Assembly: GCA_023853785.1 (NCBI GenBank)
Contig: JAJIRX010000803.1
Span: 1 to 18,057 of the forward strand
Reading direction: 5' to 3'
DNA from: Psilocybe azurescens
Lineage: Eukaryota > Basidiomycota > Agaricomycetes > Agaricales > Agrocybaceae
Length of the DNA stretch: 18,057 bases
The translations under genes and the position numbers were made by a program. Position 1 is the stretch's first letter; each line of letters begins with the position of its first letter. The notes under the pieces are model-generated. The model was not told the origin of the DNA and searched no databases. It was given only the letters and a program-made list of their open reading frames with translations. This document shows, piece by piece, positions 1 to 8,778 of the stretch.

Positions 1-1014
1 GCTGAGACCAACCAATTTCAGGCATGATATTCTTTTATGACGCATCCAACGGTGTTGAATTGTTCCCTTGAGTCGAGGATCATGCCATTGACGGAGAACA
101 CTTTGAGCATTTGCTATCCCATAATTTTCAGATCCGGGATCACTCTGAGTAATGAGTGGCATGTCTAGAAGTTCTAAGTATTAGTGACATGTTAAAAAAT
201 GCCCTACAGTGTGTAAAGATTACTTACATCCAAGTTCCTCCACAACATTGAGGTAATAGCTCAAAATAAGCTTGGGATTATTATTGTTCCACCAGATTTT
301 GACCCAGCGGATTTTTCAGGAAATGGATCAAGTCCACCATGAAGAGCAAGCCCAAATTTCTTCCATTTGTCGTGTTGATCAACGGCCCACATGTCGTTCA
401 CTCCAGCGGCCCAAAACCGGCGTCTTTTCAAATGATTAGCTTTCCTTGCACGTATAAGGTTGGGTTCTTATATTCGAAAGTAGTCAGTCACAATTGCACT
501 AACATATACATTTAGAGTACTAATTGACTCAATAAAATGTTAGCTACACACCGTGATACTGACATTCCCATGTCATGAAAGAGAAGATTGGTCATTTCTC
601 GAGCACCAGCGTGTGGGTATAGTTCTCGTAATTCAATTATGGCCAGCCTAATGGTTTCTGGTGTGTGTCTTCTGACAGCGGGTACTTATGAGACCCATTT
701 TTCTCTCATTTTCTTGAAAGACGACAGGCTGAAACAGTAATGATGTAATTCAGGGAAAGTTCAATTAAACATTTAAATATCATGAACTGAAATACTTACC
801 CAAGCCCATTGATGCTCTTATCAATATGCTTATCTAGAAGAGCTTTGAGAATTTGCTTATCCGTCATCCTCATCTTCCAATAGTTGAGTATGTGTGGTCC
901 AATTTCATCTATTGAGGCTAGTATTAAAGCTTTAGTAAGAATTAAATATGCATTGTGAGAAAGCTAAACAAAGACATACAAAGTGGCTTATACTGATTCT
1001 TTTTTGGGCAGCAT
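1..1014 (-). pseudogene. Integrase-core (rve-like) transposase relic, 3' end off the window
   Basis: Reading the minus strand from an ATG at 1014 gives recognisable pieces of the integrase-core proteins that are abundant in agaricomycete genomes. In order they are: a helical segment at 930-800 (HILNYWKMRMTDKQIL), a segment at 728-552 (LAIIELRELYPHAGAREM, then SVSR), the core motif at about 415-330 (GVNDMWAVDQHDKWKKFG), then KIRWVKIWWNNNNPKLIL, and ITQSDPGSENYGIA near 160. The Asp in AVDQHDKW and the Asp in TQSDPGSEN fit the first two catalytic acidic residues of the DDE fold; the third lies beyond the left edge. Introns are plausible at 799-729 and from 551. It is broken: a frameshift and stop follow KMREK (near 690), a TAA replaces the Tyr in the FRIYEP-like motif (near 480), and frameshifts follow LDPF (near 330) and near 20. 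The family assignment is from motif recognition. The short first exon (MLPKKES) is inferred. Confidence 0.72.
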
Positions 1015-1244
1015 GGTTAGATCCGAGAGAAATTAGAGATAAAGTACTAGAAGATTGAATCCAAAAATTCAGTGACGTTGAATATCATAACATTACCAAA
1101 TGAGTAGATGATTACATGAGACATAAATTGTAGACTCAAAATTGTTGTCGATCACAGTCTCAGAGACTCTGGACCTCCACATCCTTTATCTTTTTTTTTT
1201 GCCCAATCTCGTTCATTATTTCCCATTTTCAGCTTTGATGGAGG

Positions 1245-1532
1245 AAGTGATATCAGACTTCAGAGAATGTTCGTACTACAGCCGCACAAAGCTGTGATCG
1301 ATCTTCATGCACTAGTGGTGGAATAATTCCAGCTGGAGGGCTTGTCTACTATGTACGCAATAGTCGTGATCCAGACAACCTTGCAGGGAAGAATGTCTGC
1401 CACAATTGCTATGTTCATTACCGTGGACAAAAGCAGACCATTATCCGACAAACTGCAACACATTCTTGTACCTTGTCAGGGCCACCTGATATCAATCTCA
1501 TTCGCGCAGTGTTAATGAATCTCAAAGGCAAG
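1245..1532 (+). other. Exon 1 of the alpha-kinase relic: zinc-finger module
   Basis: The open frame encodes SCDRSSC, then 29 residues, then CHNCYVHYRG, giving CX4CX29CX2C, followed by a basic/polar stretch. The GATA-like layout suggests nucleic-acid or protein binding, but the spacing is not that of a standard GATA finger. The exon ends at a good donor (AAG|GTACAC). A pyrimidine-rich tract and TTTTCAG at about 1190-1234 look like a 3' splice site, so an additional upstream exon is possible. Confidence 0.6.
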
Positions 1533-3949
1533 GTACACAACCATATTATAATCTTATTTAGGTTCATATCCCAACTTTAGTTGTTAGGTGCACATAAGCC
1601 TCAGGGACGTGTTACATCAATGCCTCCAACATCAAACTCAGGCCCCAGAATAGCTGAATCCATCCACATACCTCGTGGCCAAGCAACTGTCATTGGATAC
1701 TCAGCTGCCCATGCATTTCATGCTCAACACACTCGCGAATATTCTGAACGTGCCTATAAGGGTATACTTGGGCCTATTCCTGGCCAGCAGCAAATAGCCA
1801 TTAATGTCGAAGTTTACCAACCTGATGTTGATGCAAAGGGAAATCCTATTCGCATACCAGTGAGTCTATGATGATTAGTCTATCCCTCAGATAAATACTA
1901 ACATGGGTTTGTACTCAGAAAATTAAAGAAGGAATAAGTGTTGACTACAGTATCACAGAATCAGAGCTTATTCGTCAAATTAGAGAAGTTGTCAATCAAC
2001 CTCTATTGGAGTATCTTGATGGTATACCTATTGATACTGAAGAAGCAGTTATCCGTGAGACCACTGGGGGAAATGGGCCTGAATCAGTGCTACAAAGCTT
2101 CCATTTTTGCATCACGCTTCACAGTTCCTCCACAAAAAAATCAGACCTGGCTCCTGTGTTTCAGGCACCTACCAAGCCACAGACATTTGGGTATGTTCTT
2201 CCGAGAAAGATCTGGGCCAAAGTTCAGGATAGAGAAGACCATGAGGTCGCTTCTAACAATGCTACCATGAGACTGCACCTCACTAATACATCTATATTTA
2301 TTTTGTAGTATGTCAATCTGTTGAATAGAAGCACTCCACGGTCAGAATCACACTCGGTCATACAGCCTGCATCGTCCTACAAGAGGACTAAAAATACTCG
2401 TGCCAAACAGTCCCCAAAATCCTGGTAACCACAGGGCGGAATCATAATGAAAATGCCATTGACTCTGATTCTGAGGACTCCAACATCAATCACACAAGCA
2501 AAAGGCCAAATTCACTTCAAATCTGATTGTAAAATCTCCAATTCTGTCCACAGTTCCAAGGTCCTGCAGCTCTTTCATATGTCAAGTCTGCAGCGACCCA
2601 GAAGTCAATTGGAACTTCACGTGATCCTATTCATCTGGATGAGAGTCAGTCCGAGTCTGAGGCCAGAGGTCATCCACTTTCCCACCCAGTGGCGATTCCC
2701 AGAGTTCGCAACACTGCTGTTCCAGCCTCTGTCACTGGCCTGTTAACTGAGTGCGTTCTGCAAGTTCAACTCCAAGTTCCTATGTTCCTCTGGATGTAGG
2801 CTCTATCAGTCAGGATTCAAGGAGGGTGGTTTGAGTACACAGAAGAAGGGTGATAATGGTACGTCCAATGGTGTGCGCTTTTTTGGAGATTTTGTCATAC
2901 TGAAGCCTCACTTGCTAATAGTATCCTTTCTATCGAATCTATTGTATTTTTCCACTCCCACAAGTTACATTTCACGACCTTATCAACAATCCTCATCAAA
3001 CAATGAATCCAACGTCCAGCTTGAAGGCAGTGCACACTTCTATGCAAGCCTTAGCTATAATCCCGACCATACATTGGGAAAAGGCACATTCAAAACCGCA
3101 ATAGTTGCAAGTCTTCAGTTCAATGGCTGTATTCCCGAAACAGGCCTAGGCAGCGTGATCATTGATAATGCTCCTTCAGTCGCTGTTGCACTAAAACGGC
3201 CTTTTGTTCCCAAAGCCAAGGGTTCTCAACAGTCAAAATGGCTTAGAAGCAGTGCCGCTGCCGCTGCCAAAGTGTCTCGACTCACATTCTCCGATGAAAA
3301 ACATGCTATCTCTGGTGAGGCAAGGCTTCTTGTGTGGGCTAATGCCTTGCTCGATTTTGCCAACTCTTTCATAGCAACCCGCATTCAAGCCGCCGAATCT
3401 GTCCCTACATTTCTTCAAGATATTCCGGCCTTCCGTTTGTAGAGGCCGGGGTGGCATTAGCATTAAAGCCATTGGAGACAGCTGTAGGAACTGGCAAGCC
3501 ATCATCCCATCGAGCTGTATATCTACTTGAAGAAATGCTACCAGGACCATCTACCAACCGTCAAATACATCAACAACTCAGCCGCCATTCCAATACTCGA
3601 GAAAGAAGACTTTGATTTTGAACTTGCTATTTATCTCACATTTATTCAGCACGTTCAATACGAAATCACTCATGGTCTTGCCTATGTTTCTGATTTCCAA
3701 GGTGTGTAGTACATATTATGCTTGTCCTGATTATCTACTAAATCTCTTGAAGGCGTAGGTACCACACTTACAGATCCTCAAATCATGACATCACCTACAC
3801 TGGGCAACAATTTATTCGGTGAAGGAAACATAGGAGATGCTTTTGAAAGGTTTCCTAGTGAGCATATATGCGGTAGATATTGCCATTGGTTTAACTTGAA
3901 GGACCCAAACGATGTGAGGAGAGATGAAGAGTCACGTACTGAAACATAG
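1245..3949 (+). pseudogene. Alpha-type protein kinase with N-terminal zinc finger, frameshifted
   Basis: This is a multi-exon gene of the atypical alpha-kinase family (MHCK/EF2 kinase type), which is expanded in mushrooms. Exon 1 (to 1532) encodes a CX4CX29CX2C zinc-finger-like module ending VCHNCYVHYRGQ. Intron 1533-1580 leads to exon 1581-1859, intron 1860-1918 to exon 1919-2245, and a probable intron 2246-2308 to a Ser-rich disordered linker (2309-2850) that is open only in pieces. The kinase part runs from about 2920: GKGTFKTA, then ALKRPF, SGEARLLVWANALLDFANSF, YLLEE, VKYINNS, QHVQYEITHGLAYVSDFQG, intron 3702-3752, LTDPQIMT, LFGEGNIG and the C-terminal zinc motif HICGRYC, with a stop at 3947. 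The DPQ motif, Gly-rich turn and CxxxC pair are preserved. Breaks: the linker changes frame several times, one T seems lost at about 3437 (a TAG follows FR), and the frame changes again near 3535. Probably inactive. The exact start codon could not be fixed; the ATG at 1230-1240 is in another frame. Confidence 0.8.
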
Positions 3950-4130
3950 AATACATAAATTTTAATTTCGCTTTCAACAGCTAGGTATACATTAAAAACT
4001 TCCAATCCATGACATTCAACTATAAATCACGGGAAAGGTATTAATAAGTAACATTTTGAAGACTCGGCAACTGTGGGACTCGGCAGATACAAAGAGGAAG
4101 CTGTAGCAAGTAGTAGTCAGTGGTCAAGCC
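3950..4130. other. Intergenic, no gene seen
   Basis: AT-rich trailer downstream of the alpha-kinase stop. It contains the repeated word GACTCGGCA (around 4060-4085) but nothing recognisable. Confidence 0.5.
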
Positions 4131-4740
4131 GGCAGCGAGAGACACAAGCAGGACAACCAGCATGACACCTGGTCATCGTGAAAGAGGTGGAGGACAGGAC
4201 TAGGAAGGATGCTAGTTGGTGGTCAGCGGCAGCGGAGACACGAGCAGGACGACCAGCATGGCGCCTGGCCATCATGAAAGAGGTGGAGGACAGGGTAGGA
4301 AGGGTGCTAGTTGGTGGTCAGCCGGCAGCTGAGACACAAGCAGGACAACCAGCACAGCGCCTGGCCATCATGAAAGAGGTGGAGGACAGGGTAGGAAGGG
4401 TGCTAGTCGGTGGTCGGCGGCAGCGGAGACACGAGCAGGACGACCAGCATGGCACCTGGTCATCATGAAAGAGACGAAGGGCAGGGGTAGGAAGGATGCG
4501 GCCGGCAAAAGACACCGAGCAGGGCACCTGGTCATCAAGAAAGAGATGGAGGACAGGGGTAGGAAGGATGTGGCAGCGGAGACAGAGTGCTAGTCGCTGG
4601 TCAGCGACAGCGGAGACATGAGCAGGACGACCAGCATGGCACCTGGTCATCATGAAAGAGACGGAGGGCAGGGGTAGGAAGGATGCGGCAGCAAAGACAC
4701 GAGCAGGGCAACCAGCATATTGCTGGTCAATAGGAGAGTG
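4131..4740 (+). repeat. Minisatellite, about 96-bp unit, three regular and several shortened copies
   Basis: Units begin with GGCAGC(G/T)GAGACAC near 4131, 4228, 4324 and 4419, so the period is 95-97 bp. Each unit continues with GAGCAGGACGACCAGCATGG, CCTGG(C/T)CATCATGAAAGAG and a GGAAGGxTGCTAG segment. After 4419 the units shorten and degrade (starts near 4504, 4573, 4606 and 4687). Because the period is about 3 x 32, open frames cross it on both strands, but their proteins simply repeat and carry no known domain. I treat these frames as by-products of the repeat. Confidence 0.85.
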
Positions 4741-5650
4741 GCCCCAGGGGAAGTGCAAGCAGAACAAACCAACAGCAATACATACTGCTGATTCAGTATG
4801 GAAGAGGCGGGGTCGGCCGGGTAGGTGGCAAAATGTCATGCAGCAAAGGGTAGATGGTGTGGATGTCAGCGCACAGTTAACACAACCCTGATGTACAGGA
4901 CTTACATGGGACACAAATCTGGCCACAAGAAAGACATCGCTGTGCTGTGGCAGCATATGTACAGAGCGAGGGTGAGGTGGGTGGTTGACTTGGGACAACA
5001 TCTGTTATGTGAAGTGTCAGTAAGCATGCTCCCAGACCGAGTCAAACCGAGACCTTACCTTATGTGGCCCAAAGAAGGTTATGGTCCGAAGGACGACAAA
5101 GAAAAATAAAAGGGAGAGAAAGAGAGAAAACGGCTATTGTGGGGAAGAGAGAAGAAAAGACGCTCATGTTGATTATTTTTGAACATTGACACGTCATCAT
5201 TGATGTCATGTGATTCTCAACACGTACAGTACTTGATTTTTACGATTCCTGTTCATACAATGTTAAATAAAAAATCACTTAGCGTATGAGCAACGGCAAT
5301 CTACCAAATGTGTAGATCCTTAATGTATTCACACAGATATTCTTGTATCATGTAATAATATATTCTTTGATATTCAAATGCGATGGTGTTCGAGGTCGCA
5401 ATGCGGGATGGAAGCAAAAATTGTTCGGCTTGTGATCCGGACAATGTTTGTTTTGAAATTCGAGCGTAACTCTCTTGCTTTCCATACAATTAACCGTACC
5501 ACAGTCAATATTGTGCGCTCTATAACAGCGCCTGCTGCCCATCCGCAGTTATAATTTATGAAGGCAGTGATTGCTAACTGGAACAAAAAGAGGGGGAGTT
5601 TCATTACGCTGCATTTAAACCCCTCTGTCAAGACTTGAAAGTCACTTTAA
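4741..5650. other. Long stretch without a recognisable gene
   Basis: 4741-5090 is mixed-composition unique sequence with short open frames and no family similarity I recognise. 5095-5165 is purine-rich (AAAGGGAGAGAAAGAGAG-type). 5166-5650 is AT-rich. Short minus-strand open frames between 5300 and 5631 overlap one another in different frames and look like chance. Confidence 0.5.
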
Positions 5651-8114
5651 ACATCAACACAATTTTTTATCTGTCTCAGTACTTTCACATCAAATAACCG
5701 GTATCCATTACCATTCCTTGTCATACAGAATTCCATTCGTGCCGGGGTAGCTGGAAACAAACAATGGGGTCTAGACATAGGAAACCATCAGAATAAATGG
5801 AGTCCTTATGGCGACTTCTCCGAGGAGTGGAACGGTGGAGACCGTGCTGATATAGTGAGTGATAGTGAGCTTGAGGTGAGTGGATTATTTCTTAAACTTT
5901 CTCACTTTTTGGTGTACTTTACAGTGCCCCCATATTCCGTTGGACTCCAACGGACTTTCACTGGACCCAGCCAATTCCAATGGACAGTCCATTGGATGTC
6001 TAATAGACAGTCCATTGGATGTCCAATGGATTCCATTGGATGTCCAATGGATTCCATTGGACTTGACAAAATTCTGCTACCAGTCCAGTCAGAGTCTGGC
6101 CAAATTCGGTCAAAGTCCAGTCAAGTCACTTCAAGACAGAAAACAGGTGGACTGGCCAGACTGTCCAGTCTGTTGGACTTCCAGTGGACTTCCACCGGAC
6201 TCTCAGCACTTAATTAGACCAGATCCAAGAGTGCTCTGTCCAGTGGAGTCCAGTGGATGTCCAGTGGATGTCCAGTGGACTGTCACTGGTTTAATTGCAG
6301 ACTTGGGAGGGGAGTTAGGGACAGTAGCAGTGTTCTTGGAAGCTTTGGGAGCTATATTAAGGAAGCTAGGTCATTAGGATAATACTTCAATCTTATCTTT
6401 AATTCATGTAACAATGTAATATAATATATTGAAAACTATATACTACATTATTATCTGACTTTGTGAATTTCACTAAGTCCAACTTTAATTTCACATGGAA
6501 TGGAATGGAATGAAATTCAGTTGGATTCCAACTGGATTGTATTACTTAAAGTAGATTCATATAATAGTATAATATAATATATTTAAAACTATGTACTACA
6601 TTATTATCTACAATTTTATCTACAAGCAAGGTACATTATCGTTAAAGATAATAATAAAAATAAGAAAGCGAGACAGAAAAAGAAAAAAAAGCAAAAAGAA
6701 TCAAAAAAAATAGGGGGAGGATAGGCGTGTCGGTCGTAGCCGCACCATACGCATTGTTGTTGTTGTTGTTGTGCCGTTGTTGTGGCCTTCATACGTGTCT
6801 GCGGTGTCCGTCCTACCTGTTGTCGTCGTTGCCCTCGTTGTCTGTGTCGTTGCCCCCGCTGTGCTTGTGCTCGTCCCCCTGTCCGTGCTTGTGCTCGTCC
6901 CCCCTGTCCGTGCTTGTGCTCGTCCCCCTGTCCGTGCTTGTGCTCGTCCCCCTGTCCGTGCTTGTGCTTGCCACCGCTGGTCATCCGTGTCATTGCCCCC
7001 GCTGTCCATGTCGTCAGCGCCCTTGCTGTCGCGTGTTGTCACCCCTGCTGTGCGTGTTGTCGGGCGCCCTTGCTGTGCATGTTGTCGGCCCCGCTGTCTG
7101 TGTTGGCACCCTCGCTGTCTGTGTTGGCACCCTCGCTGTCTGTGTTGGCACCCTCGCTGTCCGTGTCGTTGCCCCCGCTGTCCATGTCATCACCCCGCTG
7201 TCCGTGTTGTCAGCCCCACTGTCCGTGTTGTCGGCCCCACTGTCCGTGTTGTCGGCCCTGCTGTCCGTGTTGTCGGCCCTGCTGTCCGTGTTGTCGGCCC
7301 TGCTGTCCGTGTTGTCAGCCCTGCTGTCCGTGTTGTCAGCCCTGCTGTCCGTGTCAGCGCCCTCGCTGTCGTCACCCCACTGTGCTCGTGCTCGTTCTCG
7401 TGCTTGCCCCCACTGTTCACGTCCTTGCTTCTGCCATGCTCATTCTTGTGCTTGCCCCCACTGTTCAACGAGGCGGTAGTGGTGGTGGAAGGAAAAGTGG
7501 GGCCAGAATCAACAACGGACCGACGTGGCATCAACATGTCACACGCACATTGTTGTTTGGCCAGTGCTGAGCAGTGCCGAGAATTTTGGCTGCATCACTA
7601 TGTATTTAACTAATTTTTTGTTTTCCATAAGCCTTTGTGGCTCAGTTGGTTTATCCCACTTGTGTTCAGTGTTCTCCAATGCCCAAGTTCAAATCTCATT
7701 TGTGTCTTTTTTCTATACTATTATAAATTATAATAAAAGGACATCCGTTGGACTTCCATTGGAATTCCGTTGGTCCTTTGACTGCTGGTTTGGCATTATT
7801 CCAGTGGACAGTCCACCCAGACAGTCCGTTGGACTTGTAGTCGGTCGGACATTGACCGGAATCTCACTGGAATCTCACCGGAAATTTTCAGCAGTCCTAG
7901 ACCAGAAAAATTGTCATTCTGAATATAGAAAGTCTGACAGAGTCTGACCGGAGTCCGACCAAAAAATGGGGGCCATGTAAAGACCTCACTTTTTGTGGCT
8001 GATCACATCTAACTTGTTAAGCCGGGAATTAATTATGTCAACTTTCCCAAGTCAAAGCCTCCTTCTAATATACTTGTACGACCATGTCCTATGCCAAGAC
8101 CTATTCCAAAGTAG
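5651..8114 (+). CDS. Candidate two-exon hypothetical gene, intron enlarged by a DNA element
   Basis: The upstream exon (open from 5651; 3' splice site possibly TCATACAG at 5728) ends at 5875 with an acidic segment: GNHQNKWSPYGDFSEEW, then SDSELE, directly before a canonical donor GTGAGTGG. A matching 3' splice site lies at 8021, preceded by a branch-like CTAAC (TCTAACTTGTTAAG), and opens a 30-codon exon in the same phase (PGINYVNFPKSKPPSN, stop at 8112). Removing the 2,056-bp element and one TA leaves an intron of about 88 bp, normal for a mushroom. I do not recognise the protein family and have no upstream start codon; more exons may lie upstream. The exon pairing is inferred from phase and splice signals only. 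A transposon-borne protein fragment is an alternative. Confidence 0.35.
5922..5948 (+). repeat. Left terminal inverted repeat of the DNA element
   Basis: 27 bp beginning CAGTGCCCCCATATTCCG immediately after TA. It pairs imperfectly with 7950-7977 in inverted orientation; the CCCCCAT core and GGACTCC inner end are the best-conserved parts. Confidence 0.55.
5988..6062 (+). repeat. 21-bp tandem repeat with palindromic core
   Basis: The unit TCCATTGGATGTCCAATGGA plus T starts at 6011 and 6032, with a partial copy at 6053 and a variant at 5988. TCCATTGGA and TCCAATGGA are near reverse complements, so each unit can pair with itself. Confidence 0.75.
6239..6280 (+). repeat. 10-11-bp tandem repeat TCCAGTGGATG
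   Basis: Copies start at 6239, 6249, 6260 and 6271. The word family is the same as in the 21-bp repeat (TCCAnTGGA), so both probably arose by slippage within the same subterminal sequence. Confidence 0.7.
6417..6609 (+). repeat. Pair of 40-bp AT-rich direct repeats, 153 bp apart
   Basis: 6417-6456 and 6570-6609 agree at 38 of 40 positions; both end ACTACATTATTATCT. Between them lie a short GGAAT run (around 6497-6511) and a perfect hairpin, CAGTTGG-ATT-CCAACTG, at about 6519-6535. Confidence 0.75.
6640..6725. repeat. Purine-rich (A/G) low-complexity tract
   Basis: About 85 bp almost entirely A and G on the plus strand, ending in AGGGGGAGG. It sits directly before the pyrimidine-biased minisatellite, so strand composition flips sharply at about 6725. 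Confidence 0.7.
6755..7385 (+). repeat. Compound minisatellite of 21- and 24-bp units, A-poor on the plus strand
   Basis: A short GTT run (6755-6770) leads into three related arrays: 24-25-bp units (GTCCGTGCTTGTGCTCGTCC) at 6858-6970, 21-bp units (CTCGCTGTCTGTGTTGGCAC) at 7090-7165, and about eight 21-bp units (CTGTCCGTGTTGTCGGCCCT) starting at 7198 and repeating to 7365. All units share CTGTCCGTG. Periods divisible by three and scarcity of A remove stops, which creates long open frames in every forward frame and on the minus strand. Their products (Arg/Ala/Cys/Pro or Leu/Ser/Val repeats) have no coding signature. Confidence 0.9.
7631..7712 (+). mobile_element. tRNA-derived SINE-like head with Pol III A and B boxes
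   Basis: TGGCTCAGTTGG at 7638-7649 matches the tRNA A-box consensus (TRGCNNAGYNGG). AGTTCAAATCT at 7686-7696 is a weaker B box, 36 nt downstream, close to tRNA spacing. A T6 run at 7707-7712 could end Pol III transcription. The acceptor and T stems do not pair properly, so this is not a working tRNA. It is probably a tRNA-derived SINE head or an old tRNA relic, inside the DNA element. Confidence 0.45.
7950..7977 (-). repeat. Right terminal inverted repeat of the DNA element
   Basis: 28 bp which on the minus strand begins CATGGCCCCCATTTTTTGG and ends GGACTCC, followed outward by TA. It differs from the left end mainly by G/T changes in positions 3-4 and a one-base gap. Confidence 0.55.
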
Positions 8115-8326
8115 AGAGTATAGTACTGTGTCCAGTTTATTATTCACAAATATTACTGCTACTTTGAACCTACTGTCATACATTGTAATATTGGACATCT
8201 AGGGTCCGACTTGTAGGCAAGCCACAGCTCATCAAATTGGCTGTTTTTCAATATTTCCCGTACTACAAAACCAATGGAGACCGGATACAATCTCTACACA
8301 TCCTTCAGGCTATGATTATATGATTG
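8115..8326. other. AT-rich region after the candidate gene
   Basis: No coding signal seen. It would be the 3' untranslated region of the candidate gene ending at 8114, if that gene is real. Confidence 0.4.
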
Positions 8327-8416
8327 CACGGATCTCTCACGGAAGTCAATGTGATCACTATAATATTGCACGGGTCTCGAATTATAGTTCACGGACATAG
8401 CACGGACTGCCACGGA
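8327..8416 (+). promoter_or_regulatory. Cluster of six CACGGA/CACGGG hexamers in helical phase
   Basis: CACGGA occurs at 8327, 8338, 8390, 8401 and 8411 and CACGGG at 8369. Start-to-start spacings are 11, 31, 21, 11 and 10 bp, i.e. close to 1, 3, 2, 1 and 1 turns of B-DNA, so all copies would face the same side of the helix. This is directly visible; a role as a protein-binding array is inference. No confident gene is adjacent: the nearest is the weak minus-strand candidate ending near 8779. Confidence 0.4.
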
Positions 8417-8778
8417 CGTGTCACAGCCTTTTCCTGTGCCCATCCAACAGGGCCTGCTCCTTGCACGACCATGGACAGGAGAAAGATTGAGATACAACCG
8501 ATAACGGTGAGTTTCTCTGCTTTGCTGCACATATAACCCCGAGGGACGACAATGGGGCGATGAAGAAACTTCGTTTGTTTGTCCACCGACTCGGACTTTC
8601 CTCCCCATTTTTCACTCTTTTCACGACCCCTTCATATCTCGGTATCATTATGCGATCAGATCAATGTCTATTCACGACGTCATGCATCATGCATCAACAG
8701 TCGACCTCCCTGTCGCCCATTCCCCACCATCTCCACCACCAGTCTATGCTTCACCATTTTCAGCCCACACACACGTCT
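8417..8778. other. No supported gene
   Basis: Several overlapping open frames on both strands, none with recognisable motifs. 8590-8780 is CT/CA-rich (for example ACACACACGTC near 8769). Confidence 0.4.

Larger units (their letters stand above)
5922..7977. mobile_element. Non-autonomous DNA element, mariner-like termini, TA flanks
   Basis: The left end starts CAGTGCCCCCATATTCCG and the right end, read on the minus strand, starts CATGGCCCCCATTTTTTGG; both continue to GGACTCC. About three quarters of 27-28 positions agree. Each end abuts TA (5920-5921 and 7978-7979), as expected for TA-targeting Tc1/mariner-type elements. The subterminal DNA on both sides is rich in TCCAnTGGA/CCGTTGGA words. 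No transposase is encoded: the interior is a 40-bp direct repeat, purine-rich DNA, a compound minisatellite and a SINE-like unit. It would depend on a transposase elsewhere. The two ends could instead belong to two separate small elements. Confidence 0.55.

Noticed and set aside
4178..5001. Open frames across the 96-bp repeat (96 codons forward, 227 codons reverse)
   Set aside because: Same cause: the repeat period is close to a multiple of three. The proteins only repeat themselves and run into unrelated sequence.
5301..5631. Three overlapping minus-strand open frames of 62-85 codons
   Set aside because: They overlap in different frames in AT-rich DNA and have no motifs; probably chance.
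6727..7613. Long open frames of 250-280 codons in all three forward frames and about 115-125 codons on the minus strand
   Set aside because: They exist because the minisatellite lacks A and has periods divisible by three. Products are simple repeats with no domain, and no frame is favoured.
7631..7712. Functional tRNA gene
   Set aside because: A box is good, but T and acceptor stems do not pair and no sensible anticodon arm is seen; kept only as SINE-like.
5901..7995. Direct repeat CTCACTTTTTG on both sides of the DNA element (5901-5911 and 7985-7995) as a target-site duplication
   Set aside because: The copies do not abut the terminal inverted repeats (the TA does), so they are more likely a coincidence within the pyrimidine-rich intron.
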